Notes: a model not told the origin generated them from the sequence alone. A DNA stretch of 64,000 bases from Methanothrix thermoacetophila PT (GCF_000014945.1 NC_008553.1:248001-312000); one strand, 5' to 3'; numbered from the stretch's first letter, positions 18,285 to 28,233 are shown. Numbers and translations are program-made.

Positions 18285-18529
18285 TTATCATCTCTCCTGG
18301 GAGATTTCACATAGAGCATGCTTCCGACGTGAACTGTCGCATCGACTCCTCTGGCGGGTCTGACGATAACATACGGCCTCTCCAGAGGACCGAATATATC
18401 CGAGACCTTACCAACCTTTGTGCTCTTTCGATCAACAACCACAGATCCTATCCTTGGAGGATCTGCTGCATCCCTGCGAACAATAAGTTTATTCTGAACT
18501 ACATGGAGTGCTGTTCCCAGCCTTTTCAA
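18272..18529 (-). CDS. gar1: Gar1-like H/ACA ribonucleoprotein subunit
   Basis: This 85-residue beta-barrel protein resembles archaeal Gar1, part of the H/ACA guide complex with Cbf5, Nop10 and L7Ae that makes pseudouridine in r[22 protein letters not shown] is the central conserved segment. Archaeal Gar1 is short and lacks the Gly/Arg tails of eukaryotes, as here. The gar1-tfb gene pair is a common archaeal arrangement and supports the call. Confidence 0.85.
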   Translation of the reverse strand: MKRLGTALHVVQNKLIVRRDAADPPRIGSVVVDRKSTKVGKVSDIFGPLERPYVIVRPARGVDATVHVGSMLYVKSPRRDDKWKR

Positions 18530-18618
18530 TAATCCACCTCAACAAAAGTAAGGCACCACTAGTATATAAAGCTTTCGAAAACCATTTATCTTATTAGGTG
18601 AATCTCCTGGCACCAGGA

Positions 18619-19539
18619 ATGTTCGAAAGATTATCTACGGTTCCGGATGCACAGGAGCTCCTCGAGAGGGCCTTCAGGCGTGGTTCTAAGGCGGTTAAAG
18701 CCGCGGGGGATGATGCGGCATTTGTCGGCACAGCTGGCGGAGTCCTTGCCACCGCTCTGTCATCGATCGTCAGGAGGTTTCCAACATTCGAGAAACTGCC
18801 TGAGTTCTACTACGATCTGGTGGACGCAGTTGTTGGTGTTGATCAGCTCCGCATATCACTCTCCAGGGTGGGATGGGCCGCAAAGCAGATACGCAGGATA
18901 TCAAGAGAATACATGCGGAGCCCCAGAGGTGCTGGTGAGAGGAGATCTGCTCTCGGGAGAATGGCATCCGTTGTCAAATCAATCGATGAAGATCTCGCAT
19001 TTCTGAACGAGGCGTCCGCGCGTCTCAGAGAGATCCCAGGCATCGATCCCTCCCTCCCCACAATCATAATCGCAGGATATCCAAATGTCGGGAAGTCCAG
19101 CTTTCTCGCCATGGTCACCAGGGCCAGGCCGGAGATCGCAAGCTATCCATTCACGACACAGGGCCTGATCGTGGGTCACATCACCATGAAGGATAAGAGG
19201 TACCAGATATTAGACACACCAGGCCTTCTCGACAGGCCGCTCTCCGAGAGGAACGAGATCGAGAGGCAGGCGATCGCTGCCATGCGGCACCTCAGGGGCG
19301 TCGTGCTGTTCCTCATAGATCCAACAGGCCACTGCGGCTACCCGCTTGATGCGCAGCATAGGCTGCTGGAGGAAATAAAGAGCTGGCTGGAGCTGCCTGT
19401 CGTCGTGGCGTACAACAAATCTGATATACCATCTGACCATCCCCGGGATGGCATCAGGATATCTACGCTCACCGGAGATGGCGTGCAGGAGACGCTCGAG
19501 ATCTGTCTATCTATTATGAGCGCCGAGTCTCGCCTATAA
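18619..19539 (+). CDS. NOG1-family GTP-binding protein
   Basis: The protein is about 306 residues, with an N-terminal helical domain starting MFERLSTVP and a G domain: G1 GYPNVGKSS, G3 DTPGLLD and G4 NKSD. NOG1 relatives act in large ribosomal subunit assembly. A GTG at 18598 in frame would add seven residues; the family start and a GTATATAAAG box near 18570 leave both possible. The gene's end overlaps the convergent DUF1699 gene by 26 bases. Confidence 0.9.
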   Translation: MFERLSTVPDAQELLERAFRRGSKAVKAAGDDAAFVGTAGGVLATALSSIVRRFPTFEKLPEFYYDLVDAVVGVDQLRISLSRVGWAAKQIRRISREYMRSPRGAGERRSALGRMASVVKSIDEDLAFLNEASARLREIPGIDPSLPTIIIAGYPNVGKSSFLAMVTRARPEIASYPFTTQGLIVGHITMKDKRYQILDTPGLLDRPLSERNEIERQAIAAMRHLRGVVLFLIDPTGHCGYPLDAQHRLLEEIKSWLELPVVVAYNKSDIPSDHPRDGIRISTLTGDGVQETLEICLSIMSAESRL

Positions 19540-19921
19540 ACCTCACCAGTCCGGGTGAGACCTTCATATCATCACAAAGGCTCTCTGCGATATCCTCCGG
19601 GCTCATACCGGAGCTGAGGAGCTCTGATATCCTCCGCAGGTCCTGCTCCTCTATTATCAGATACTCGCTCAGATCCTTTCTGTGACCCCATACATCCCCC
19701 TCTATCAGGGTGACGCCGTGGATCTGCAGAAACATCTTGCCTGCCTGTGATAGTGTTCGATAGTAAGATGCAGGCACCTGTATCGCCTTGAGCTGAGGGC
19801 ATCTCTGGAGAAGTCTGAAGATGTCTGCATTCGATGCCCTGAATGCGAGATGCACGAACATCTCATCCCTGTTAAGCCGTTCTATCTCGCTCTTGGTGCT
19901 TACTACTCTTATCCTCAACAT
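19514..19921 (-). CDS. DUF1699 family protein
   Basis: The 135-residue protein matches what I recall of DUF1699, a family found mainly in methanosarcinal archaea: MLRIRVVSTKSEIERLN at the start, VHLAFRASNADIF, and LIEGDVWGHRKDLSEY in the middle. No function is known. The last 40 residues look like a helical, possibly DNA-binding, segment. The start codon abuts a strong dyad at 19922-19956. GGGTGAG inside that dyad is the probable ribosome site. Confidence 0.8.
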   Translation of the reverse strand: MLRIRVVSTKSEIERLNRDEMFVHLAFRASNADIFRLLQRCPQLKAIQVPASYYRTLSQAGKMFLQIHGVTLIEGDVWGHRKDLSEYLIIEEQDLRRISELLSSGMSPEDIAESLCDDMKVSPGLVRFIGETRRS

Positions 19922-19973
19922 GGCTCACCCGGGTTGCATTTGATATGCAATGAGCCATTCCTGGATATAAATT
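19922..19973 (-). promoter_or_regulatory. interrupted perfect dyad and TATA box upstream of the DUF1699 gene
   Basis: Reading the minus strand: TATA-like ATTTATATCC at 19963-19973, then GGCTCA-TTGCAT-(5 bases)-ATGCAA-CCCGGG-TGAGCC ending one base before the ATG. All 12 paired positions match; CCCGGG bulges on one side. If in RNA, the stem would hide the GGGTGAG ribosome site. If in DNA, it overlaps the expected transcription start and could be an operator. Confidence 0.6.
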
Positions 19974-20134
19974 TGGTGATCAAAGCAATATTGCTCACAT
20001 CGAGCAATAAGAAAGGATTCTCCCCGTAACCGCACCAGGCGGGTTACATGGTCCTGTGAGCAGAAGATCAGAACGCTGCTTGTGGTTTTGCGACTTGATC
20101 CAGAATCCCCGCCCGCATGGCTATTCGGAGGAGA

Positions 20135-21580
20135 TTACCTGATCATCACCCTCCCGAGGCATACCAGAAAGAGTGATAGGAATAGCCACCCGAGGATTCC
20201 CTCCAGGATCACAAGGTACCTGTAGATGCCAGATGGCCTGAACTCAACCGGACCTGCATACAGATATATGAGCGCACTGAAGTACATGCTCTCGTGGAGT
20301 GATGCGGGGATCTCTTCGGCTGGGAAATCCTCCTTAAGGCGCTCTGGATTTTCGTTCGGAGCTGCAGACTGCCTGTGGATCCCCTTCCCGAGATAGAAGA
20401 TCAATCCAAACAATGGTATCAGCACGATCGACCAGACGAACGGATAGCTCGGCCTTACGCCGTAGCCGCATGTTATCCATGCCAGATAGTCGATGATCTT
20501 TCCCCAGCCGAGAGGCTTTCTTAGCTGCGCCTCCCTCCTGTAATCATAGTAGCAGTCATCTGCATCCTCAAACCACTCCAGCTCCTGGTAGTTCTTGACC
20601 AGGGCAAGATATGTTGCACCATCGTAGAGGATGTGATCCCTTATGTGGGGCCAAGGCGCTGTGAGCCTCCTGAACTCAGCGCCCTTCAGGTTTATCCCCG
20701 ATGCACGCCCGAATGTTGTGTTGTCCAGAACAAACGCATCGATCCGCGCGCTGTTTAGGTTGAGATCCTCTGCGAAATATGTGCCTGCGAAGTTTGCGAG
20801 GCCCTCGAACTCTGTCAACCCGAAGATCGCATCGCCCTCGAATCGAATGTCACCAAAGTAAACGGCCTTATCAAACCTTGCAAGCGCGAAGTTCGCATCA
20901 CCCCTGAATACAGAGCCATCAAAAGATGTGTATCCTGCGAAGCTCGACATGCCGAAGTTCGCGTCTCCGTCGAACTCCGTGCTCATGAAGCCAGCCCCGT
21001 CTCCGAACTTCGTGTTCAGGCAGATGAAATCTCCGGAGATGCATACCCCATAAAAATCTGCAAACCCCTGGAAGGAGGAGCTTGAAATGTGCAGGTCGCC
21101 AAGAAATGCGCTGTCAGCAAAGTACCCATAGCCGTCAAAGGCTGTGAAGTTCATCTCAGCATCTCCCAAGAACCTGGATCCGGAGAAGCTCACATCTTGC
21201 TTAAAGTGAGCGCCCTCGAAGCTTGCATCGCCGGAGACCACGATCCGATCGAAGAACGCGCCATCAGAGAAGACAGCAGATGCGAAATTCATACCATCGA
21301 ACTTTGTGCTGGTGAGGTCCACAGCATCCTCAAACACCAGTCCGCTGAGGTCTACATCGCCCATCTCAGAGTTCGTTATTACAAACGCCCTTCTCACGAT
21401 CTGCGGCTCTATTCGGGAGAGGTTAAGGGATCCCGAGATGGAGACTCCATCGAGAATGACAGGCTCTCCCGATACCACCTTCTGCATAATCTCATCAGCA
21501 CTGATTGTAACCGCAGAGGAGTCTGATGTTATGCTGATCAGCAGAAGCAGAAGAAACGAACTCCTGAGCCGGCAGATCAT
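20135..21580 (-). CDS. pentapeptide-repeat membrane protein with signal peptide
   Basis: The 481-residue protein has an N-terminal signal-like segment (SSFLLLLLISITSDSSA). About residues 60-290 are pentapeptide-type repeats of the form F-x-G-x-A/F (for example FEGLANFAGTYFAEDLNL) that form a quadrilateral beta-helix. Then come a charged linker and two membrane segments near residues 380-400 and 450-475. The beta-helix would sit outside the cell with a membrane-bound C-terminus. The function is unknown; a channel-like C-terminus is possible. Confidence 0.8.
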   Translation of the reverse strand: MICRLRSSFLLLLLISITSDSSAVTISADEIMQKVVSGEPVILDGVSISGSLNLSRIEPQIVRRAFVITNSEMGDVDLSGLVFEDAVDLTSTKFDGMNFASAVFSDGAFFDRIVVSGDASFEGAHFKQDVSFSGSRFLGDAEMNFTAFDGYGYFADSAFLGDLHISSSSFQGFADFYGVCISGDFICLNTKFGDGAGFMSTEFDGDANFGMSSFAGYTSFDGSVFRGDANFALARFDKAVYFGDIRFEGDAIFGLTEFEGLANFAGTYFAEDLNLNSARIDAFVLDNTTFGRASGINLKGAEFRRLTAPWPHIRDHILYDGATYLALVKNYQELEWFEDADDCYYDYRREAQLRKPLGWGKIIDYLAWITCGYGVRPSYPFVWSIVLIPLFGLIFYLGKGIHRQSAAPNENPERLKEDFPAEEIPASLHESMYFSALIYLYAGPVEFRPSGIYRYLVILEGILGWLFLSLFLVCLGRVMIR

Positions 21581-21629
21581 CTTTTGTAGAGAGACCGGCT
21601 ACCTATCTAAATCTGCCGGAATGTGCAGA

Positions 21630-21797
21630 GAACATGTCCGAATAAGAGGCGGGAGCCAAAAGTATGCGCCTTACAGCTCTTATTTATCAAAATTACTCTT
21701 CGCTTATTGGACCTGCCAGATATGGATTAGGTATTTCTGACATGCAGAATGCAGGAATGTCCAGGTTCCTGGCCACAGCTCTTATTCGGACAGATCC
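21630..21797. mobile_element. two fused MITE-like elements (left part plus orientation, right part minus orientation)
   Basis: From 21630 (GAACATGTCCGAATAAGAG) a plus-oriented copy runs to about 21708, losing its right tip. A minus-oriented copy follows at 21709-21797, ending CTTATTCGGACAGATCC. The whole block is flanked by TGTGCAGA (21622-21629) and TGTGCAGC (21798-21805), a 7/8 target duplication. It fills the gap between the pentapeptide-repeat gene and the next gene end. Confidence 0.75.
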
Positions 21798-21888
21798 TGT
21801 GCAGCGGACGTCGCAGTTCCTTCACTTGCGTCGTGCTGTGTAACAAAGGACGCACACGAAGATGTGTTTACGCATCGGACATGTCCCC

Positions 21889-22521
21889 TCAGATCACCGA
21901 TGCTGCAGTCATCAATGCGCCAGATACCAGCGGTATCGCGAAGTTGTCGTCCACTGATCTCCCTTTTATGAAAAGCGGCACCGAGTCCGCAAGAGTCGCA
22001 CCTGCAGCACCTGCCAGGTATACATGTGGTGGAAGGTGCGTGAAGCCGGAAGTGAGGAAGCCGAGAAGCACGCATACAGAGAGCATGGCAGCTGCAACAA
22101 CCCGCGGCTTTCTCTTTCGTGTGCTATTGAGCTGTGTGTTATCTATATCGCGCACGTTTGATCCCACAACCACAGATCCGACGATGCCACTGGCTGCATC
22201 GCCTATGCAGAGCATGAGTATGGCGAGAGCTGCAACCATCTCGCTGAAAAGAATCACCGCTAAAAGACATCCTGAGATGTAGAAGAAATATCCTGCCACA
22301 CGCCCCTGCTCGCTCTGCCTGACCTCAGGAAGGTGTATCATACCTCTGAGCCTGAGCGCTTCCAGAACGACTGCAACAAGCAGAGCTGTGGCGACGAATC
22401 CAACCGTTACGTACCAGCCGGCCTTGAGGAGGATGATTGGCACGGACAGGCCGGTGAGATGTATGGACTTCCTTCTGATCTCCTTGATCAGAGAGGAGCG
22501 CCAGTTCTCGGCGGCCATCAT
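21889..22521 (-). CDS. diacylglycerol/polyprenol kinase family membrane protein
   Basis: The 210-residue protein has about six membrane segments. The motif IGDAASGIVGSVVG and the closing SVDDNFAIPLVSGALM are characteristic of dolichol kinase/phosphatidate cytidylyltransferase-like proteins, which use CTP to modify polyprenol or lipid substrates. Its role here is probably in polyprenyl-phosphate or lipid metabolism. Its start overlaps the end of glyS by four bases (ATGA), which shows translational coupling. Confidence 0.78.
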   Translation of the reverse strand: MMAAENWRSSLIKEIRRKSIHLTGLSVPIILLKAGWYVTVGFVATALLVAVVLEALRLRGMIHLPEVRQSEQGRVAGYFFYISGCLLAVILFSEMVAALAILMLCIGDAASGIVGSVVVGSNVRDIDNTQLNSTRKRKPRVVAAAMLSVCVLLGFLTSGFTHLPPHVYLAGAAGATLADSVPLFIKGRSVDDNFAIPLVSGALMTAASVI

Positions 22522-24251
22522 GATTTTACAGGCATACCGGCTTCGGAGAAGCAGAGCGCGCCGGACATGAGATCCCTAATGATATCAACCGCTCTATCAG
22601 CTTCAATCCTGATCTGCTGCATCGTGTCCCTGTCCCGCACAGTGACCGTTCCGTCCTCGAGCGTTTGGTAATCCACAGTGATGCAGTACGGAGTCCCGAT
22701 CTCATCATTCCGCCTGTACCTCCGACCGATGGATCCGGATGTGTCGAACTCCGCAAGCATTCCGCATCTTCTGAACTCATCGAAGATCCTCCTGGCGGGC
22801 TCGACCAGCTCATCCTTGTCCATGAGTGGGAGAATTGCCACATCTATAGGAGATATGCCTGGCAGGAACCTCAGGACCACCCTCATCTCATCCTCGACAG
22901 GCTCTTCGTGGTAGGAATGCTCAAGTACTGTGTACAGGATTCTGTCTATACCAAATGAGGGCTCGATGACATGAGGCACCACATACTCGCCGCGTATCTC
23001 CTCCTCGATCTCCTCCACAGATACAAGACGCCTCTCGATCTCGTACGTCTCGCCGTCGACTGTGATCTTTATCGTATCGCCTTTGAGATCTGCAACGCTC
23101 ATAGCCTGTAGAGCATCTGCTATCGCCTTCGCTCTGCCCTTGAACCTGGGCCCCAGCACCTTCATATCAGGCTTTACAGCAACCCTTTTGCGCCTCACTG
23201 GCTCAGGGTAATGGACGAAGACGCTCAGGTTCGCCTTGCTCAGCGCCATATGCGACCTGAGATCGTAGTCGGTGCGGTCTGCTATGCCAACGATCTCTAT
23301 CCAGCCGAGACGGTCGAGCAGAACCTCCGCATCCCAGCAGTCAGCTGCGTAATGAGCCATCTCATCCGCCTTGTGCTGCCTGAACCGAAGGCGCTCCCTG
23401 TCAACACCTACAGCCAGCAGATACTCATATGTCCTTGCGACGAAGTACGCCAGGATCTCGTGTGCTATGATGCCGCGTTCCACTGCCTCTCCAACGCTCA
23501 TCTCCTCGACCTGGCCCCGCTCCTGTGCCTCCCTGGAGTAAAGTCTCAGCCGGAGATCCTTCACCTCTGAAAATCGCGGATGCTGCTTATTCCTTGGATC
23601 TATGAAGACCTCTGCCTCTGCCTGGCTGAACTCTCTTAGCCTTATCACCCCCTGCCTGGGGGATATCTCATTCCTGTAGGACCTTCCGATCTGGACCGCG
23701 CCGAACGGCAGAGAATCGCGGTAGTATCTGAGAAGCCTCTGGAAGTTTATGAACATGCCCTGCGCTGTCTCAGGCCTGAGGTATCCAGGATGTCTGTTGC
23801 CGGGGCCGATCGCAGTCCTGAACATCAGGTTGAACTCGTACACCTCAGAGAGCTCCCCACCGCACTCCGGGCAGGTGATATCGTTCTCCTTAATCATCCT
23901 GTATATCTCTTCAGCTGAGAGCGCGTCGGGAACCTCCACAATGTGCTTTATGAGATGATCCGCTCTGTATATCTCCTTGCACTCCTTGCACTCCGTGAGC
24001 GGATCGGAGAAGCCGCTAAGATGGCCTGATGCCCTGAAGACCTCCTCAATGCCTATTGTCGGGCACTCGATCTCCGCAAACCCCTCTCCTATGACGAAGA
24101 ACCTCCTCCAGATGTCCTCTATCCTCCTCTTCAGCCTGGCTCCGAGAGGACCGTAGTCGTAGAAGCCTGCTGCACCACCGTAGAGCTCGAAGGACGGCCA
24201 CATGAAGCCACGTCTTCTCGCCAGCTCGGTCACCTGCTCGTACCTGTCCAT
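22518..24251 (-). CDS. glyS: glycyl-tRNA synthetase (class II, archaeal/eukaryal type)
   Basis: The 577-residue enzyme charges tRNA-Gly. It opens MDRYEQVTELARRRGFMWPS, then has FYDYGPLGARLKRRIE (motif 1 region), FRNEISPRQG-like SYRNEISPRQGVIRLREF (motif 2) and PSFGIDRILYTVLEHSY (motif 3). The C-terminal anticodon-binding domain follows (PIDVAILPLMDKDELV). A Cys4 zinc site in the insertion is visible as CKECKE and CPECG. It overlaps the downstream membrane protein gene by four bases. Confidence 0.96.
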   Translation of the reverse strand: MDRYEQVTELARRRGFMWPSFELYGGAAGFYDYGPLGARLKRRIEDIWRRFFVIGEGFAEIECPTIGIEEVFRASGHLSGFSDPLTECKECKEIYRADHLIKHIVEVPDALSAEEIYRMIKENDITCPECGGELSEVYEFNLMFRTAIGPGNRHPGYLRPETAQGMFINFQRLLRYYRDSLPFGAVQIGRSYRNEISPRQGVIRLREFSQAEAEVFIDPRNKQHPRFSEVKDLRLRLYSREAQERGQVEEMSVGEAVERGIIAHEILAYFVARTYEYLLAVGVDRERLRFRQHKADEMAHYAADCWDAEVLLDRLGWIEIVGIADRTDYDLRSHMALSKANLSVFVHYPEPVRRKRVAVKPDMKVLGPRFKGRAKAIADALQAMSVADLKGDTIKITVDGETYEIERRLVSVEEIEEEIRGEYVVPHVIEPSFGIDRILYTVLEHSYHEEPVEDEMRVVLRFLPGISPIDVAILPLMDKDELVEPARRIFDEFRRCGMLAEFDTSGSIGRRYRRNDEIGTPYCITVDYQTLEDGTVTVRDRDTMQQIRIEADRAVDIIRDLMSGALCFSEAGMPVKS

Positions 24252-24305
24252 ACCAAAATCCTCCGATGGTAGGAGCGCACGTGATAATTTAACCTTTATC
24301 CTGGG

Positions 24306-24707
24306 CTAGAGGTTCTCCAGGCTGTTTCCGAGAACAGCGGTCCACCACCATCTCGCCATGTCCACGAGATCCTTGCTGAAAGCTCCTGAGAGCCTGTACT
24401 CGCCCCCTCTTATAGATATCAGACCCGCACCCAGAAGCTTGTTCCTCATGGCATAGAATGCAGACCTGCTTATGCCCAGCTCCCTGATCAAGCTCTCCCA
24501 CTCGTTTGTTTTCAGCGGATTCCCCTCCCGCATCCTATCCTCGACGATACCCAGAAACCTTCTGCCCCTCATCGCGGTCGTCTCATCCTTGAATAAACGC
24601 AGCATCAGCTCGTGATACGGATCCCTGGATCTGCTTATCATGTACTCCGGCTTCGATCTCACCTTGATCGTGGTCGCAGTCCTCGGCGCGTTCTTGATGG
24701 TGGTCAT
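24306..24707 (-). CDS. hypothetical protein with a winged-helix-like segment
   Basis: I do not recognise this 133-residue protein. Its middle (WESLIRELGISRSAFYAMRNKLLGAGLI) reads as a helix-turn-helix followed by SIRGGEYRLS, a wing-like hairpin, so it may bind DNA. ATG 24707 is chosen because a GCATATAATGG box near 24727 puts transcription close to it; ATGs at 24722 and 24731 lie upstream in frame. It stands about 50 bases downstream of the glyS promoter region on the same strand. Confidence 0.65.
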   Translation of the reverse strand: MTTIKNAPRTATTIKVRSKPEYMISRSRDPYHELMLRLFKDETTAMRGRRFLGIVEDRMREGNPLKTNEWESLIRELGISRSAFYAMRNKLLGAGLISIRGGEYRLSGAFSKDLVDMARWWWTAVLGNSLENL

Positions 24708-24859
24708 GATTCGAACATCCATTATATGCATCCAAATATCCTGCGGTTATGCAGCGTCTTGGTCTCGCCATTGAGAGCATCTATCCCCCTATTCATGCAA
24801 CGAATACGCCAGTGAACGCCAATCTTCAGTACGTTCTGTTACGAGTCCGCTGTCCGCGC

Positions 24860-25060
24860 TCATCTCCTCCTCGGCCTGTACCTTCTCGTGACGAACCTGC
24901 GTGCTCTGTAGTCGCTGCCTACAGAATCCCCGACGAACCTCTCGACTCGCATCTCCCTCTCTCTCCTGCTTCTGGCCATGTAAACAACCACCAGGTAGTT
25001 CAGGACAAAGAACACAGGCAGCATCAGGAGACATATCAGCAGGATCTTCCACATCTCCAT
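24860..25060 (-). CDS. small single-pass membrane protein with basic tail
   Basis: A 66-residue protein: one membrane segment at residues 4-28 (ILLICLLMLPVFFVLNYLVV) followed by a strongly basic tail rich in Arg. I do not recognise a family. ATG 25060 is supported by a CTTTATAGTGG box near 25090, which places transcription almost at the start codon. The tail would face the cytoplasm and could touch nucleic acid or lipid head groups. Confidence 0.6.
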   Translation of the reverse strand: MEMWKILLICLLMLPVFFVLNYLVVVYMARSRREREMRVERFVGDSVGSDYRARRFVTRRYRPRRR

Positions 25061-25177
25061 GGCATGATGTATACAGCTACCACTATAAAGATGCATGTCA
25101 CTACACGTGAATGACCGCGATCTCCGTCGATCCCACAACAAAAGAGCCAGACATCCTTTAGAGATCGCATCCTGTAA

Positions 25178-25827
<650 letters not shown>

Positions 25828-26057
25828 GTTACCTCCTAGACAGTAATGAATCAGATACATTAAAAACGTTGCACACTCAGATTTGTAATCGTATGATCGC
25901 TCCCATAAACCTCCTGTTCAATAGCAGCGTGTTGTTGCATGCCAATATCTACAAAATTTATATCAGGAGGGGGCTTTAAAGACCTTGCTCAAATCATGTT
26001 CAGTACAGTCGTGCTCTTGTACATGTTCCAGGACGGAGAAGCGCACAGCATGAAATG

Positions 26058-27167
26058 CTAAACTTTTGCTTCGATCACGTTCTTCGATTCTGCTATGAAC
26101 CGCTCGACGAGCTCCTTCGCCACCTCGTCCGGGTACTGAACAGGGGGGTGCTTCATCGTGTACGATGAGATCTCCAGAAGGGGCCCACCGATGCCTCTCT
26201 CGATCGCAAGCTTGCACACCCTTATCGCATCGATTGTGCAGCCTGCGCTGTTGGGCGAGTCCTCGACAGACAGCCTGAGCTCAAGGTTAATGGGGACGTC
26301 CCCGAAGATCCTCCCCTCCATCCTCAGGAAGCAGACCTTGTTGTCCTTCTGCCATGGTATGTAATCACATGGACCTATGTGTATGTTCTCCGGGTCAAGA
26401 GGTGCATCCAGAACAGACTGAACTGCCTCCGTCTTTGATATCTTCTTTGATCTAAGCCGATCCCTGCTGAGCATGTTCAAAAAGTCTGTGTTTCCTCCGA
26501 CGTTGAGCTGGTAGGTCCTGTCGAGACGACAACCGCGGTCCATGAAGAGCTTCGCCAGCGTCCTGTGGACTATTGTGGCGCCTATCTGCGATTTTATGTC
26601 ATCTCCGACCACAGGAATGCCCCTCTCCTGAAACTTCGTCGCCCATTCCCTGTCGGATGCTATGAAGACGGGCATGCAGTTGATGAAGGCCACGCCAGCA
26701 TCCAGGGCAGCCTGCGCATAGAACCTCGTCGCTCTCTCCGATCCCACTGGCATGTAGTTTATCAGTATCTCGGCGCCGCTGTCTTCGAGCTCCTTTCGGA
26801 CATCACATGGCGGCTGATCAGCAACAACGAACGTGCTCTCCTCCGGATAATCCACCATGTGCGGTGCCACGCCATCGAGCACCGGACCCATCCTGACCTC
26901 TACACCCTTGTATGGAACATGTGGATAGAATATTTTGGTGCAGTTCGGTTTTGCAAATATGGCCTCGCTGATATCATGCCCCACCTTTCTGGCATCGATA
27001 TCAAAAGCCGCCACGACATCTATGTCGCCTGGTCTGTAACCACAGATGTCGTAGTGCATGAGACCCACGCAATCCTCTGCGCTTCTGTCTTTGTAATACT
27101 CAATGCCCTGGATCAGAGAGCTCGCGCAGTTGCCCACCCCTGCTACTGCCAATCTAATCTTTTTCAA
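26058..27167 (-). CDS. ino1: inositol-3-phosphate synthase
   Basis: The 369-residue enzyme turns glucose 6-phosphate into 1L-myo-inositol 1-phosphate using NAD. The Rossmann start is KIRLAVAGVGNCASSLIQG; LNVGGNTDFLNM and SKTEAVQSVL are the catalytic-domain motifs. The length fits the short archaeal/bacterial form. The product feeds archaetidylinositol lipid synthesis; a CDP-alcohol transferase for that step is at 62681. TTATATATG at 27235-27243 is the probable TATA box. Confidence 0.93.
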   Translation of the reverse strand: MKKIRLAVAGVGNCASSLIQGIEYYKDRSAEDCVGLMHYDICGYRPGDIDVVAAFDIDARKVGHDISEAIFAKPNCTKIFYPHVPYKGVEVRMGPVLDGVAPHMVDYPEESTFVVADQPPCDVRKELEDSGAEILINYMPVGSERATRFYAQAALDAGVAFINCMPVFIASDREWATKFQERGIPVVGDDIKSQIGATIVHRTLAKLFMDRGCRLDRTYQLNVGGNTDFLNMLSRDRLRSKKISKTEAVQSVLDAPLDPENIHIGPCDYIPWQKDNKVCFLRMEGRIFGDVPINLELRLSVEDSPNSAGCTIDAIRVCKLAIERGIGGPLLEISSYTMKHPPVQYPDEVAKELVERFIAESKNVIEAKV

Positions 27168-27234
27168 TACCTATTCCCCTCCTGGAATCCCTGGAAGCTG
27201 GAACTCTGAGACCGGTTCACGCTATTTAGGTAGA

Positions 27235-27243
27235 CATATATAA
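27235..27243 (-). promoter_or_regulatory. TATA box of ino1
   Basis: TTATATATG on the minus strand, about 70 bases before the ATG at 27167, would give a leader of about 45 bases. A MITE-like element begins only 21 bases further upstream, so its insertion set the upstream edge of this promoter. Confidence 0.6.
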
Positions 27244-27263
27244 CACTATATGGTGTAGCTTGT

Positions 27264-27351
27264 GAACCTGTCCAAATAAGAGATGAGGCCGGAAATCCGG
27301 ACCTTCCCGCCTTCTGCATGTCAGAAACCCAATCCTTATTCGGACACGTCC
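27264..27351 (+). mobile_element. MITE-like element with perfect 8-bp target duplication
   Basis: An 88-base element runs from GAACCTGTCCAAATAAG to CTTATTCGGACACGTCC. It is flanked by TAGCTTGT at 27256-27263 and again at 27352-27359, an exact 8-base target duplication. It sits between the ino1 promoter and the end of the 286-residue hypothetical gene. It carries no gene. Confidence 0.88.
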
Positions 27352-27372
27352 TAGCTTGTATCAGAGATCCTT

Positions 27373-28233
27373 TTATAGGTTGAGGATCGGCCCCAGAAGA
27401 TCGTTCAGCGCCCTCTCGAGATTCGCCCTCATGGATTGCATATCAGATGGGCTGTAGGGGAGCTTACGCCCAGGAAACGCCACACCCTCACCCTCCACAT
27501 GGATTATCAGAGCGGGTTTTCCAACAGCGTGCGCCATCCCCAGGCCGTACATGACATCCGCATCTCTCTCTGTGAGGTCTGCGATGACCAGTCTCGAACT
27601 GCATATCACACGCCATGCCTGCCTGAGAGAGAGCTCCGTTCTTGTTATGTTTCTGAGCATGATCGGCTCGACTCTGAGATTTTCGAGTGTTGCCGAGATC
27701 ACATCGTATACATCCTGTCCTCCCTTCGGAGAGAGGACCGCGCAGCTGTTCTCCAGCACATATGGCGCAGGCCCGAAGGCAGGCCTCAATCTGAGCATGC
27801 TCAGCATGCCCATGAATCGGAGAAACTCGGAATCAACATGATCTTCTGCCATCTTTCTGAGGGCATCTGCGCGGTCCGCAGCTGGCGTATCAAGCAGATC
27901 CGCAGGGAACTGGAGGAGAAATGGATCCTCGAAGCCGAACTCCCAGCTGGCCTTGGAAAGCGCCTGGTCTGCGGCAAGCTCGAGGTGCTCTGCCGAGATA
28001 TACATCGATGAGAGGTTGCTCGGCCTGAACTGCGCGATGACGAGAAGCTTGCTGCGGTCCAGAATGACCACAATGCTGCATGGCAGAGACGATCGCGCTA
28101 TCCCTCGCTGCAGATGTCTTGAATCAGAGATCTCATTGACGAAGCTGACGAACTCATCGAGAAGAGCATCAATCTTCTCCTGCGTCTCGAGCGGCATCGT
28201 GCCGCCTTTCGTTCTTATGCCCCTGTGGATCAT
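27373..28233 (-). CDS. hypothetical protein with C-terminal nucleoside 2-deoxyribosyltransferase-like domain
   Basis: The 286-residue protein has two parts. The first 160 residues are not recognised. The last 100 carry RLVIADLTERDADVMYGLGMAHAVGKPALII, the pattern of the nucleoside 2-deoxyribosyltransferase/TIR-like Rossmann superfamily, some members of which act on NAD or nucleotides. No substrate can be assigned. The start is uncertain: GTT-ATG 28233 has AGGAG two bases away; ATG 28197 (MPLETQEKI) is an alternative. It ends 22 bases before a MITE. Confidence 0.7.
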   Translation of the reverse strand: MIHRGIRTKGGTMPLETQEKIDALLDEFVSFVNEISDSRHLQRGIARSSLPCSIVVILDRSKLLVIAQFRPSNLSSMYISAEHLELAADQALSKASWEFGFEDPFLLQFPADLLDTPAADRADALRKMAEDHVDSEFLRFMGMLSMLRLRPAFGPAPYVLENSCAVLSPKGGQDVYDVISATLENLRVEPIMLRNITRTELSLRQAWRVICSSRLVIADLTERDADVMYGLGMAHAVGKPALIIHVEGEGVAFPGRKLPYSPSDMQSMRANLERALNDLLGPILNL

